Virus record (IMG/VR): IMGVR_UViG_3300040801_005040
Location: 1 to 64,000 of that record
Source: a virus
Reading direction: 5' to 3' (one strand)
Length of the DNA stretch: 64,000 nucleotides
In this document: positions 52,970 to 61,792 of the stretch, piece by piece
How the letters are laid out: every line of letters starts with the position of its first letter
Position numbering within the stretch: position 1 is the first letter of the stretch
The notes under the pieces: model-generated
The model's database searches: none
Told to the model about the DNA's origin: nothing
Seen by the model: only the letters and a program-made list of their open reading frames with translations
Position numbers and translations under genes: made by a program

Positions 52970-54082
52970 TTACACATCTATTTCAAAATCCCCTGTAAGG
53001 AACTTTGATTCATTATCTATTTGCGAGGTGTATGATCCATCCTGGGAGAAAGTAGAAACACTGCTTTTAAGTATTTCGTCAAGTTCTTTCGTTTTTCCAG
53101 TTTCAATGGTGGTATTCAATTTTGAAAAATCAGAAAAACCATCTGTAATCATAAAGAGGTATTCAGTAATCACTTTCATTTTTACAGGATCATCTGTCAA
53201 AGCCTTACCATATTTAGATAACACTTTTCCATCTTTATCCCTTGCAATGGGAGTGGTAATCTGTTTAAACAACTTCTCTTTTTGATTATCGTCAAGTTTA
53301 ATACCGTCAATAACCTCTGTTGTTTTGTCAATGAACTGTTTTAAATCAGTGTTGACTTTTTCCTCCCTTTCCTTGATTTCCTTTTCTTTTTGCTCAAATT
53401 GAACTTTAGTAAAGGATTTGATGTTTTCAATTGCTTTTTTTGCATCTTCAACATCTTCACCAAGATCTACGCTTCTTTTTGCATATCTCTCAGCTTCTTC
53501 TCTTGTGAAATTCCTGTTCAGAAAATCCTGTGCAAGAACTTTAAACCTTAATTCTGAATTATTATCATCAGCCAGAACTTCAGGTGTAATGGAATTGAGT
53601 TGCTGCATAGTCCTTTCGTACTGTACAAACTCATCCTGGGGCACCCCCCTTTCCATTGCTTCTTTATAAGATTTTGTAATCTCATCAAGCCCGTTTGTGA
53701 TTTCAGACTTAATGGCTTCTTGTAAATCAGCAAAGCTTTTAACAGGTTTCTCTGTATTAAGAGAAGACAAAACCCCGGATTTATGCAAATGCGTAGCCAA
53801 GGAAGAATATACTTCTGACAACTTATCATTATCAGAATCAGGAGAAGAAATGCTAGTATCTGCTTTCTTTTCCGGGGACTTTGCCTTTTCTTCTTCTCCA
53901 GCTACGCTCTCTGAAACGTTAGGTTTCTCACTAGAGGTTTTAGGTTGAGGCTGTGAAACCTCAGTTTTTTTAATTTCAGGTTGACTGTTATCATCTGGGA
54001 TAACTATGTCTTCAAATAACGTTTGGTCAGTTCCCTCATCCAGTAGGTTAAGGTCAAGTGACAAATCATCTCCTAATGTCAT
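52970..54082 (-). CDS. Scaffolding-like protein
   Basis: This 370-residue highly charged protein has an acidic, Ser/Pro/Lys-rich disordered N-terminus (1-95), a helical middle with a strong coiled coil (about 205-260, FEQKEKEIKEREEKVNTDL) and a helical C-terminus ending DFEIDV. Placement directly before the major capsid gene, with such composition, is typical of phage scaffolds that template capsid assembly and are then removed. A promoter lies 33 nt upstream. The function is inferred from position and build. Confidence 0.72.
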   Translation of the reverse strand: MTLGDDLSLDLNLLDEGTDQTLFEDIVIPDDNSQPEIKKTEVSQPQPKTSSEKPNVSESVAGEEEKAKSPEKKADTSISSPDSDNDKLSEVYSSLATHLHKSGVLSSLNTEKPVKSFADLQEAIKSEITNGLDEITKSYKEAMERGVPQDEFVQYERTMQQLNSITPEVLADDNNSELRFKVLAQDFLNRNFTREEAERYAKRSVDLGEDVEDAKKAIENIKSFTKVQFEQKEKEIKEREEKVNTDLKQFIDKTTEVIDGIKLDDNQKEKLFKQITTPIARDKDGKVLSKYGKALTDDPVKMKVITEYLFMITDGFSDFSKLNTTIETGKTKELDEILKSSVSTFSQDGSYTSQIDNESKFLTGDFEIDV

Positions 54083-54114
54083 AATTCAATTTCTTTATAT
54101 TACTTCCTTACTAA

Positions 54115-54145
54115 CAAATCTAACTGGTTTTTAGTTATACGTCAA
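54115..54145 (-). promoter_or_regulatory. Bacteroidota-type promoter before scaffold and capsid genes
   Basis: On the minus strand TTGACG starts at 54145 and TAGATTTG occupies 54122-54115, with 20 nt between TTG and the TAnnTTTG box. This is the best match in the window to the Bacteroidota consensus. It sits in a 78-nt gap and would give a leader of roughly 25 nt for the scaffold gene, and drive the capsid genes downstream. Confidence 0.65.
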
Positions 54146-54160
54146 TGCTCCACAATATAG

Positions 54161-54769
54161 CTAAAACAGTATAATGTTTCCTCCAAGCCATAATGTACTA
54201 TTGGTGTCATATCCTACTGTACCCCTAAATTTATTTATCCGTATTCCAAGTTCAGGCATAACTATTGGTGTATTATCAAGACCATTATCAGGAATCCCCA
54301 CTTTCATTCCAAAATCAATTGAGAATATGTCTTTAGGTACTTCCATCTCTACTTTCACCTTATCTTTTATCAGAAAGGGCTTAAGCTTATAGCTTGATCT
54401 TAATTCAAGAAGATCACCTCTGGTTTTTGCGTAAACATCAATTGTCTGTACCGTATCTTCAAATGTTTCTTTATACTCTTTAATGGTAGCTAATTCCTTT
54501 ACCATACTATCTTTAGCTATTGAGTCTTTTAAAGAGAGGTATTCCTTGTACCATTTATCTGTAAAATTCTTTTTTGGTTTTGGCAAAGGAGCTGGATTAA
54601 AAACAGGTGTAAAATCATTTTGTAACTGAGGCGCTGTTATTAATACAGGTACTCTTTTTGTAATTACCTCTGGTTTTTCATTACACGCATCAATATATAG
54701 CAGAATGAATATTAATGCTATTAAGTGAGGTAGATAAGTATGGAAAAGATGTTTTGCTATATCCTTCAT
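54161..54769 (-). CDS. Membrane/lipoprotein of spanin type (DUF6808-like)
   Basis: The 202-residue product has an N-terminal hydrophobic segment (about 13-27, LPHLIALIFILLYI) ending DAC, which resembles a lipobox with Cys29, then a Pro-rich linker (FNPAPLPKPKK), a helical coiled segment and a C-terminal beta barrel-like part ending GYDTNSTLWLGGNIILF. The arrangement recalls DUF6808-type proteins and outer-membrane-facing spanins of Bacteroidota phages. It overlaps the portal gene by 4 nt. Exported or lysis-related function is inferred. Confidence 0.55.
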   Translation of the reverse strand: MKDIAKHLFHTYLPHLIALIFILLYIDACNEKPEVITKRVPVLITAPQLQNDFTPVFNPAPLPKPKKNFTDKWYKEYLSLKDSIAKDSMVKELATIKEYKETFEDTVQTIDVYAKTRGDLLELRSSYKLKPFLIKDKVKVEMEVPKDIFSIDFGMKVGIPDNGLDNTPIVMPELGIRINKFRGTVGYDTNSTLWLGGNIILF

Positions 54770-57189
54770 TTGGAACTACTGGTTGCTGGTTTTCTCGTTT
54801 GAAGAGTTAGTTTTTTATCTTCTCTTTCCATCTTATCATCGTGCATTGCTTTCTGCAGCTTCCTGTCATCATCCTTATCTTTAAGTTGTTCCTTTTTAAA
54901 TTCTAATTCAGCAAGATGTTTTTGATAATCAAGATTGGCTTTTTGAAGCTCTCCCTCTCCAACTGACATATCACTATTCATTAACAGTTCAAGTTCAGCT
55001 ATCCTGCTTCTTTCATCAATGTCATATATATCAACATTGAGTTTCTCTTGTTCGAGGGCAGTTTTCTGTGCGGCAATTTCTTGTTGCACCTTAAGTTGCT
55101 GTTGTTCTGCTTCAGCATTACGTTGCTGAGTTTGCTTTTCGTCTTTTTCAATTAACCTTTGTATTTCAGTTAAACTTGGACTAGTGTAAATTTTCATGAT
55201 TGTGGAAAATGACAGAAGCTGGTTTTGCAATGCTGCCTGAGCAAGCATATCAAGATTTTGCTCAAGGGCTTCTGATTCTACATCATTTGTAATTTCTAAT
55301 CCATATTCATTTTCCTGAAACTCATCGCCATCTATCTCCATGATCTGAGCCGAGTAGTCAGATGCGATGTAAGACAATTTAAGTTTATTGCCCCTCATTG
55401 CAATTTTAGCAGTTTCAAGGAGTAATTCAAGAGCCCTTTTCTTGACATCCTGGTGGGTCTTGAATATCATTTCAGTAACATAGTTGCTTTGACGTATTGC
55501 AGTATCTACGCCACCTACAGTTTCCCTTTTCTCTACGTTTCCAAGACGCTGTTTTGGTACACCCGTAATCTCATCCATCATCTGTTTGGCATACTCCATT
55601 ACCTCTATGTTACGGGCAATATAGTTTCCAATATCAGCGTTGTATATTTTACCAGAGGTATTCCCAACTGCTCCAGCAAGTTTTCCTGTTGATTGTCCTT
55701 TTGTTCCTTCGCGGAATGAATCAATTACAAGAATACCAGCTTTTTTTGCAAAATAGAGTGTCTTGGTAATATCCCATCCTTCCGGGAATTTAGCTTTGTC
55801 AATTTCAAGTACAGGACCAAAGAATTTACTGTATGCTTCCATTAAACGATAGAAAGCACCGTTAAATATGTAATTGAAAGGTTTGGCCCTGTCTAAAAGA
55901 GAAACTGCTTTTTGATCATTTGTATTATAAATTTGTCCTACTACTCCAGGAGTATTATATCCAGGATCCCCTATTTTATTGTATTGAATAGGTCTTGGGC
56001 GCATATCTACGTAAATCTTATCAGCAATTTTAGTTCCTTGCCACCATTGACTTACCCACCTGTGGCCTTCGAGACTTTCACCAAGATTTTCATCAAGTAT
56101 ATAATCTTCATTGCGATATTTAATTTGAGTGTCTCCATCCCTGTCAATCCATTGAATTTTCAGAAGTTTTTTATAACTCCTCCAGAATACCCTTAATACC
56201 CTTACGTTTCCAGAAGTATCAAAATAGTTTGCCTTTGAGCTAAAGTCAGCATAACTATTTTCCATGACAGTAAGATTATCATCAAGGATATTAGTAAGTG
56301 CATTTCTGTATCTCCATCCTTCCCTGTCATCAATGTCTTCCCTGAACATATCACCATCCAGTTCCCTGCCCCCATGTTGCGTAGAAGTCTTTTCAAGAAT
56401 GTAATCTATGTCCTTATCTTCAAGATCTTCATTAAATGTATCAATTATCTTTCCGGGAGACCAATAATCATCTATTACAATAATAGAAGCATCTTCATAC
56501 CTATTGGAAAATCCATGTTGTATAACATAAGTCTTTAATTCATTCAATCTTTCAAATACAGGGTTTCCATGAATTATATCGCAATAATATCCTTCTTCCC
56601 CATTTATTAAAGCGCTTTTAAGACCTTCAGAGAATTTATGTTTTACATTAAGCTCTTTAACAAAATGCTTGAGTAATTCATTTGCCCTTTTTTCCCTGAA
56701 ATCCTGCCATTCAAAAGACACATAATCAGCAAGAGCTTCCATTTCAGCTTTGACTTCATCTTCACTCATGGTATCATCCATAAAGATTTCATCAAGCTTT
56801 TGGCGTATCATATCTCTTTTTTCCCTTTCCATTTTACTAATGGAAGTAGGATTGATAACCCTTACAGTCCAGTCAAATTTCCTGGCTGCTTCTTCTCCTA
56901 CCAGTACGTCAATCCTTGGGGCAATAATAGGGTAATGTTGAATTGCATCAGGGACAAAGAAATTTTCCATGTCATTTGGATTTAACGTAAGCTTCATGTC
57001 ATCCTTATGCAGAATGCCATTGTAAAAATCTACGTTTATTTTCTTTTCCCTTACTCTTTTGCGTATGGTTTCATTGAACATTCTACTGTTGTCATCTGCC
57101 CAGTCAAGATGTTCTTTTCTCCATTTCTTATTTTTAGACCTAAATGATTTTTTCTGATTAGGCCACCTGCGCATTGTTTCTCTGCTCAT
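54766..57189 (-). CDS. Portal protein
   Basis: The 807-residue protein has a basic N-terminus (KKSFRSKNKKWRKEHLDW), a core with segments NPNDMENFFVPDAIQHYPII and APRIDVLVGEEAARKFDWTV that I recognise from crAss-like portals, and a C-terminal helical region. The end (about 680-800) is Gln/Glu/Lys-rich coiled coil, reminiscent of the portal barrel. It forms the dodecameric DNA channel at the capsid vertex and binds the terminase. It lies 1 nt after the terminase gene and overlaps the next gene by 4 nt. Confidence 0.82.
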   Translation of the reverse strand: MSRETMRRWPNQKKSFRSKNKKWRKEHLDWADDNSRMFNETIRKRVREKKINVDFYNGILHKDDMKLTLNPNDMENFFVPDAIQHYPIIAPRIDVLVGEEAARKFDWTVRVINPTSISKMEREKRDMIRQKLDEIFMDDTMSEDEVKAEMEALADYVSFEWQDFREKRANELLKHFVKELNVKHKFSEGLKSALINGEEGYYCDIIHGNPVFERLNELKTYVIQHGFSNRYEDASIIVIDDYWSPGKIIDTFNEDLEDKDIDYILEKTSTQHGGRELDGDMFREDIDDREGWRYRNALTNILDDNLTVMENSYADFSSKANYFDTSGNVRVLRVFWRSYKKLLKIQWIDRDGDTQIKYRNEDYILDENLGESLEGHRWVSQWWQGTKIADKIYVDMRPRPIQYNKIGDPGYNTPGVVGQIYNTNDQKAVSLLDRAKPFNYIFNGAFYRLMEAYSKFFGPVLEIDKAKFPEGWDITKTLYFAKKAGILVIDSFREGTKGQSTGKLAGAVGNTSGKIYNADIGNYIARNIEVMEYAKQMMDEITGVPKQRLGNVEKRETVGGVDTAIRQSNYVTEMIFKTHQDVKKRALELLLETAKIAMRGNKLKLSYIASDYSAQIMEIDGDEFQENEYGLEITNDVESEALEQNLDMLAQAALQNQLLSFSTIMKIYTSPSLTEIQRLIEKDEKQTQQRNAEAEQQQLKVQQEIAAQKTALEQEKLNVDIYDIDERSRIAELELLMNSDMSVGEGELQKANLDYQKHLAELEFKKEQLKDKDDDRKLQKAMHDDKMEREDKKLTLQTRKPATSSSK

Positions 57190-57190
57190 C

Positions 57191-59551
57191 TTAATTCATT
57201 ATTCTCATGTCATCCAGCTTAAATTTAGGAGCTATCTGACCTGCGATTCTATTCCAGTTTTTATCTACAAACTCATCATTTTCAAAATGAGCTCTTTCTT
57301 TTTCTTGTTCGTAACTAAATTTTATTTTATCCATATCCTCCCTCATAATCATTACCATGTCCATTGCTGATACCCTGTCAAAGTTACCATCTGGATTCCA
57401 GGTAATACATTCTTGGAGATATGGTATAGATCTTATTTTTTCATAATTCTGATATGTTTGTTCTTCACCCTTTTCGTCTACATATTTGCTAGTACCCAAC
57501 ATCCAGCTTCTTTGAAGGGTTTTACCAAGAGCAATGGTCTGTTTGTTTGTCCTGGTTCCTTTTGCCCTGTTTCCATGAAGCGTATCTTTTACAATCTCCA
57601 TATCCCTGAGAAGCTGGGGAGTATCATATAAGAGATGTGTTTTGTTAAGATTGCTAAAATGAATATATAATCCCTTTAAGTTATTTTCATAGTTAAGCTG
57701 TGCATTATAAAACTCACAAAGCATTATACAAACATCATAAAATTCACTTGCCAGTACGGGACGCCCACTATATTCTGCTACAATCCTATCTGTAAGCAAG
57801 TCAAAAACAAATACTGATGCAAGTGACCCTTGTAATGTATAATCATTGTCAATGGGGTCAGCTCCAATAATATATCTATTTCTGTATACTTTTCCACTCC
57901 TGTCTTTCTTGGGCATTTCAAAGATTTCAAGAGCTCCCTGGTTGTTTTTATTGTCTTTAAGTGGAAATTTGTGTATTGGACTGATAGTAGTATCTGGTTT
58001 CCATTCTACATTTCCATTATTATCGTATACCAGTTTTCCTATGTAATGTTCATTACAATGCTGTTGATAATTTACCATTATCTTCTCAAGGGTTTCTTTG
58101 AGAGCTCCAATTGGAAATGCAGTACCTTCAGTACGCATAACCGCTTCCTGAGGAGTAATTGGCCTTTCAGCTTTTTCCTGTACAATTGCATTAGGGTCAG
58201 ACGTATTATACTTTACGTTGATACGTCTTACAAAAGTTTTAATTAGCGCTTTGACTACATCTGAGTTTCCATTCTTATCATAGCATCCTGCAGCATTGAG
58301 ATATTGACCAAAAAAGAATGCAGATTCAGTGCTGCCATTTGTATTTTTATCAAACACATTTGGCATGTGCTGTATGTTATAACCACGAGGATTATAAAAT
58401 ATTTGTTGTAATCCTTCAAAATCCACTCCTTCTTCACCACCTGTACCATAGGCATTCATAAGACCAAAGACCTGATCATCTTCCTCAACTGAAGGCCTTG
58501 CAACTGCCCATGCAGTAAGGAAATCCTGAAAAGAACCTACTTCTTCCCATTCAATAAGAATTCCCCTTTTACCCCTGGCCCGGTGAGGGTCATTCTTAAG
58601 CGTAACTCCATTGACTGTATTTCTTACTCCGGCAACCCTTCCTGTATTGGAATCCTTGTATCCCATCATCCAGCCCATTTCATTCATAGAATCTTTGGCT
58701 TCCCTTATTCTTGGCCATGGGGTATTATCAGCGCAAAAGTCAGTAATGTCAAGGAACTTGTTAAGAACACCATCTTTAACGAGATATTCTTTCTCATTTG
58801 CAATAGCAAAGGATTTTGTTTTTTCCTTGCTTATTTCAGTTTCCCCAAGTATAAAATTCCTTGAGAGTTTTGATCCTCCTTTAAAAGAGAATCCAGATCC
58901 CCTTTTCTTTAGGGTTGCTGTATGTTTTCCATTTCGTCTCGCTTTTTCGAGATAGTGGAAAAAAAGATAATCTCCATCATATATATCAGGAAACCCTTCA
59001 GTCCTTACTGTCTTACCCCCTTTACGTATGTTACGTTTTATGTAGCTGTAATTCAAGTAAAAGTAAAAGTATCCAGGAATCCACTCTCCATCATATTCCC
59101 TTACCATTCCCTCTCTGCACCTTCTGGCTTCTTCCTGCCAAAATTGCGCATACTCAGAATTGGGATTACTGTTTGGGTATAAATGAGTATACCTTCCAGT
59201 AGCTTGAAATCTGATAGCAGCCTGTCTGAAATAATCCATGTCCTCAAGAATATGAGGATTATGGATATTTACTGCTATCCTTCCATCAGGAATTTCTCTT
59301 CTTGTTTTATTATAAGGATCATCCCAGCGTTTAAGATCACAAGCTCTTTTCCTTTCATTGCTAACTAAATTTTGTATGAAAAGAATAGAATCATATGCTT
59401 CTAAAAAATCAAAATACACCTCTTTGGTGTATTGCTCTGAAAGATCTTTTTCTCTTAAAGACTCGCCTATGATAATCTTTAACTCTTCGGGAGTCCTAAA
59501 GGTTGTCTGTGCACTATTAAATAAAAACCTTCTGTCCTGATCAAATTCCAT
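57191..59551 (-). CDS. terL: Terminase large subunit
   Basis: I start at the ATG at 59551; a TTG two codons upstream is less likely. The 786-residue product has an ATPase half with an unusual Walker A-like loop KKRGSGFSFKGG (about 215-226), Walker B ILIEWEEVG (about 331-339) and an HK97-type coupling Gly/Asn region (FGLMNAYGTGGEEG). The nuclease half has acidic residues in GADPIDND (about 563-570), YENN (about 621) and DRVSAMD (about 725-731). It cuts and pumps DNA into the procapsid. The Walker A lacking a classic GKT/S is typical of crAss-like terminases. It overlaps the upstream gene by 11 nt. Confidence 0.9.
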   Translation of the reverse strand: MEFDQDRRFLFNSAQTTFRTPEELKIIIGESLREKDLSEQYTKEVYFDFLEAYDSILFIQNLVSNERKRACDLKRWDDPYNKTRREIPDGRIAVNIHNPHILEDMDYFRQAAIRFQATGRYTHLYPNSNPNSEYAQFWQEEARRCREGMVREYDGEWIPGYFYFYLNYSYIKRNIRKGGKTVRTEGFPDIYDGDYLFFHYLEKARRNGKHTATLKKRGSGFSFKGGSKLSRNFILGETEISKEKTKSFAIANEKEYLVKDGVLNKFLDITDFCADNTPWPRIREAKDSMNEMGWMMGYKDSNTGRVAGVRNTVNGVTLKNDPHRARGKRGILIEWEEVGSFQDFLTAWAVARPSVEEDDQVFGLMNAYGTGGEEGVDFEGLQQIFYNPRGYNIQHMPNVFDKNTNGSTESAFFFGQYLNAAGCYDKNGNSDVVKALIKTFVRRINVKYNTSDPNAIVQEKAERPITPQEAVMRTEGTAFPIGALKETLEKIMVNYQQHCNEHYIGKLVYDNNGNVEWKPDTTISPIHKFPLKDNKNNQGALEIFEMPKKDRSGKVYRNRYIIGADPIDNDYTLQGSLASVFVFDLLTDRIVAEYSGRPVLASEFYDVCIMLCEFYNAQLNYENNLKGLYIHFSNLNKTHLLYDTPQLLRDMEIVKDTLHGNRAKGTRTNKQTIALGKTLQRSWMLGTSKYVDEKGEEQTYQNYEKIRSIPYLQECITWNPDGNFDRVSAMDMVMIMREDMDKIKFSYEQEKERAHFENDEFVDKNWNRIAGQIAPKFKLDDMRIMN

Positions 59552-60089
59552 CTTCAAACATGGACTTTACTTTTTGTCCTTTTAACTGAGATTGTTCTTC
59601 CATTTCACGTATCACCTGATCCTTTGCTTTTTTTAGCTTTTCCATTGCATCTGGAATTTTATTAAGCATTGTAAGCAAAGAATCAAGTTTATAAATTGGA
59701 TTACCCCTACTGTCTGTTTTTTCTAATAACGCTTCTGGATTCTTTAACTCCTTTTCAATAAATTCTACAGTTTTTACTGAAGCATCATATAAACTTGAAG
59801 AAGGGGTTTTTGAATATTCTTTATAAAATTTAATTCCTTTAATTACAGTTTCATCTGGCTCCCATTCTTTAGGAAGACTGATTGCTTTTATTATTTCTTC
59901 TTTTCTAATATCTTCATCAATGATACTTTGAAAATCAGATCTAACATCTGTAAAAAACCATATGAAGGATAACTCTTTTAATGTTAAGTCTTCATCTTCA
60001 TTTTTATCCCTTATATCGGCAAATGGCTTAAGCATCATTGTTTGAGGCTCAAATATTACCTGATATTTCCTTAGCTGAAATAGTTGCAT
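59541..60089 (-). CDS. Hypothetical protein directly before terminase
   Basis: The start at 60089 (MQLFQLRKYQVIFEPQ) is chosen because AAAGGAG (60095-60101) stands at correct spacing before it; an ATG six codons upstream lies before that site. The 182-residue product is helical, acidic and Lys-rich in its second half (EKLKKAKDQVIREMEEQSQL). The position immediately before TerL is where small terminase subunits lie in many phages, but no DNA-binding motif is evident, so the role stays open. Confidence 0.62.
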   Translation of the reverse strand: MQLFQLRKYQVIFEPQTMMLKPFADIRDKNEDEDLTLKELSFIWFFTDVRSDFQSIIDEDIRKEEIIKAISLPKEWEPDETVIKGIKFYKEYSKTPSSSLYDASVKTVEFIEKELKNPEALLEKTDSRGNPIYKLDSLLTMLNKIPDAMEKLKKAKDQVIREMEEQSQLKGQKVKSMFEDGI

Positions 60090-60094
60090 ATCTT

Positions 60095-60101
60095 CTCCTT
60101 T
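60095..60101 (-). promoter_or_regulatory. Shine-Dalgarno site deciding a start
   Basis: AAAGGAG on the minus strand lies 5 nt before the ATG at 60089. It is one of few recognisable ribosome-binding sites in the window and favours this start over the upstream ATG at 60107. Confidence 0.65.
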
Positions 60102-60109
60102 ACACAAAT

Positions 60110-60143
60110 ATAAAATAAAAAAGCTCAGCGTAACACTGAGCTT
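60110..60143 (-). terminator. Rho-independent terminator before the packaging genes
   Basis: An 8-bp inverted repeat (AAGCTCAG/CTGAGCTT, 60121-60143, loop of 7) follows the stop of the GroES-like gene. On the minus strand it runs straight into TTTTTTATTTTATATTT, a classic U-tract. It separates the small-gene block from the packaging genes. Confidence 0.85.
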
Positions 60144-60170
60144 CTTATTAGACTCCTAATAGATATTTGA

Positions 60171-60719
60171 TTAACGCTTCACATACAAGAGTGATCTTTC
60201 ATGTACAAGAAGATAATTTCTACCATTCAATATCTGTATATATTTTACAATATCATTGACTTCTTCTGCTTTAACGCTATTTGGATTTTTAACCCTTACG
60301 AAGCTGTCAATGTCTACACATACAGTATCCCCTTTCTTTACTTGATTGCATTGAGGCCCTACAGCTATTACCTGTTGAATATGATTTAAAGACTCTGTAA
60401 TTTCCTTAAAAGCATTTAAACTAAAATCCTTTTGTACTAAAAATCTACCTGCATCTTCAAGACTATAAAGACTACAGGTCAAAAGTACATTCTGACCAAT
60501 AGGTTCTATTCCAGGGTCTACTATTTTTATAGAATCTTCATATTTTTCCTTGTAAACCCTAAATGCTTCGTCAGCAGTTTCAATTAGCGATGCTTTAGTA
60601 GTATCAGACAGCTTATGCTTTTCCTGAATTTTCTTTAATTCTTCAGAAAGTATTTCACCTGTCTTCTTTTCTTCCTTGTACTTCTTCGCTGCTTTCGCTA
60701 CGTCTCCTCTTCTTTGCAT
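60171..60719 (-). CDS. GroES-like co-chaperonin-fold protein
   Basis: The 182-residue protein has a Lys/Glu-rich helical N-terminus (1-65), then a domain that follows the GroES/Cpn10 pattern: PIGQNVLLTCSLY near 77, QQVIAVGPQCNQVKKGDTVC near 117-136, VDIDSF and the end NYLLVHERSLLYVKR (compare GroES VIAVGPG..VKVGDxV and EYLIMxExDILAxI). GroES-type phage proteins such as T4 gp31 cap host GroEL to fold the capsid protein. The N-terminal extension is unusual and the mobile loop is not clear. It overlaps the upstream gene by 65 nt and is followed by a terminator. Confidence 0.7.
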   Translation of the reverse strand: MQRRGDVAKAAKKYKEEKKTGEILSEELKKIQEKHKLSDTTKASLIETADEAFRVYKEKYEDSIKIVDPGIEPIGQNVLLTCSLYSLEDAGRFLVQKDFSLNAFKEITESLNHIQQVIAVGPQCNQVKKGDTVCVDIDSFVRVKNPNSVKAEEVNDIVKYIQILNGRNYLLVHERSLLYVKR

Positions 60720-60972
60720 TTTGTTTTGCTTTTTTTATTCTTTTAAAATTACCATATGATGAATATAACTTTCCAGTTGAAGGTAAATTAAAATTGGGCA
60801 TATTCTTTTCAAATTCTTCTTCTGTCCAATTTAAATCTATTTCAAGATTTGCTGTTTTCTCCCGAATAAATTTAAAAGGCGCTTTTACAATTTCAAATAC
60901 CTGATCCTGAGTTAAGTTATACTTATCGCATAGCTTTCGTATTATTTTATATTCTTCCTTGTCAAGCCTCAT
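60655..60972 (-). CDS. Small basic protein, possible DNA-binding
   Basis: The 105-residue product has a helical N-terminal half (EEYKIIRKLCDKYNLTQDQV, then FEIVKAPFKFIREK), a central segment NFNLPSTGKLYSSYGNFKRI and a strongly basic, then acidic tail (KKAKQNAKKRRRSE). Proteins with this order are common upstream of terminase genes in Bacteroidota phages; no function is known to me. The basic tail suggests nucleic acid contact. It overlaps neighbours by 11 and 65 nt. Confidence 0.6.
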   Translation of the reverse strand: MRLDKEEYKIIRKLCDKYNLTQDQVFEIVKAPFKFIREKTANLEIDLNWTEEEFEKNMPNFNLPSTGKLYSSYGNFKRIKKAKQNAKKRRRSESSEEVQGRKEDR

Positions 60973-61354
60973 TTTTAATGTTCAGGTTGAATACCAGTTG
61001 AAATACATCTGCCCCATCCTCAACATTTGGAATAAGCACTCTGGTCACAGAATCGCCAATTAAGATTTTTCTATTTCTGAGTTCACTTAACATATTACTT
61101 AAAACCTGATTATTACTGTAGCCCATTTTTTTCTTTATTTCTTCCCTGACTTCAGTATCAATTAATAATTGATTAACCAGTTTCTCATCCTTAACTTTTA
61201 ACATAAGGTTATGGCGTCTATATAACAAGTATGCTACAATGTCCATCTCTTTGTTTGTCATTTTATGGAAAGGCTTTAAAAGCAATAACCATACCCTGAA
61301 AAATTGTTCAAGAGTGACATCAAACGTTTTTACGTTAGTGTTTTTCTTTTGCAT
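60962..61354 (-). CDS. Winged-helix-type protein
   Basis: The 130-residue product shows a helix-turn-helix/winged-helix layout: KMTNKEMDIVAYLLYRRHNL, then REEIKKKMGYSNNQVLSNML, SELRNRKILIG and VTRVLIPNV, the last two forming the wing. Such small winged-helix proteins near terminase genes in Bacteroidota phages may be transcription regulators or packaging factors. It lies between two basic proteins. DNA binding is likely, the target unknown. Confidence 0.65.
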   Translation of the reverse strand: MQKKNTNVKTFDVTLEQFFRVWLLLLKPFHKMTNKEMDIVAYLLYRRHNLMLKVKDEKLVNQLLIDTEVREEIKKKMGYSNNQVLSNMLSELRNRKILIGDSVTRVLIPNVEDGADVFQLVFNLNIKNEA

Positions 61355-61628
61355 TTTCCGTATCTATTTCCTGTGCTCTTTTCAAGTAGGACTTAAGACG
61401 GAGGGATGCTTTTTCAAAATCTTTTTGCAACTTTCTTCCTTTTGTCCTTTTGCTATTGTTAAAAGGTCTTAGTGGCAATACTTCCCCGTTTCTTCCAACT
61501 AAACCTTTACGCATAGCCCTCCATACACTTTTATACTTTGTAGCTCCTGTAAAAGTGCGAAGCTCAAAAGTATGTGCTGGTACTGAAAGCCTTTCGTCTA
61601 TTTGACGCATCTTAACTGTTTTTTGCAT
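61335..61628 (-). CDS. Small basic hypothetical protein
   Basis: The 97-residue product is rich in Arg and Lys (WRAMRKGLVGRNGEVLPLRP, NNSKRTKGRKLQKDFEKASL) with a helical C-terminus. An alternative ATG six codons in (61610) would shorten its 31-nt overlap with the preceding gene. No family is recognised. It forms part of the small-gene cluster upstream of the packaging genes. Confidence 0.55.
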   Translation of the reverse strand: MQKTVKMRQIDERLSVPAHTFELRTFTGATKYKSVWRAMRKGLVGRNGEVLPLRPFNNSKRTKGRKLQKDFEKASLRLKSYLKRAQEIDTENAKEKH

Positions 61629-61792
61629 AATCTAATTGTTTTTTTATTAGTGTCATCATCACAAATATAGTAATTAGGATGACTTGAAACAAATAGATTT
61701 ACAATACGTCTAATAGAATCTGTAACATTTTCAATAAACAGGCTTCTTCCCAGATCCCTGGTCTCCTCCCAACCGTTTATTTCTTTTAACAT
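61598..61792 (-). CDS. Small hypothetical protein with C-terminal cysteines
   Basis: The 64-residue frame overlaps the preceding zinc-ribbon gene by 62 nt in another register. Both sequences look protein-like, so a true overlap or one wrong call is possible. It has a helix (VTDSIRRIVNLFVSSHP), then YYICDDDTNKKTIRLCKKQL. Function is unknown. Support is moderate because of the long overlap. Confidence 0.45.
   Translation of the reverse strand: MLKEINGWEETRDLGRSLFIENVTDSIRRIVNLFVSSHPNYYICDDDTNKKTIRLCKKQLRCVK

Noticed and set aside
60105-60112. TATATTTG before the 182-residue gene as a promoter
   Set aside because: No TTG lies at the 19-21 nt spacing; the match falls in the AT-rich tail of a terminator.
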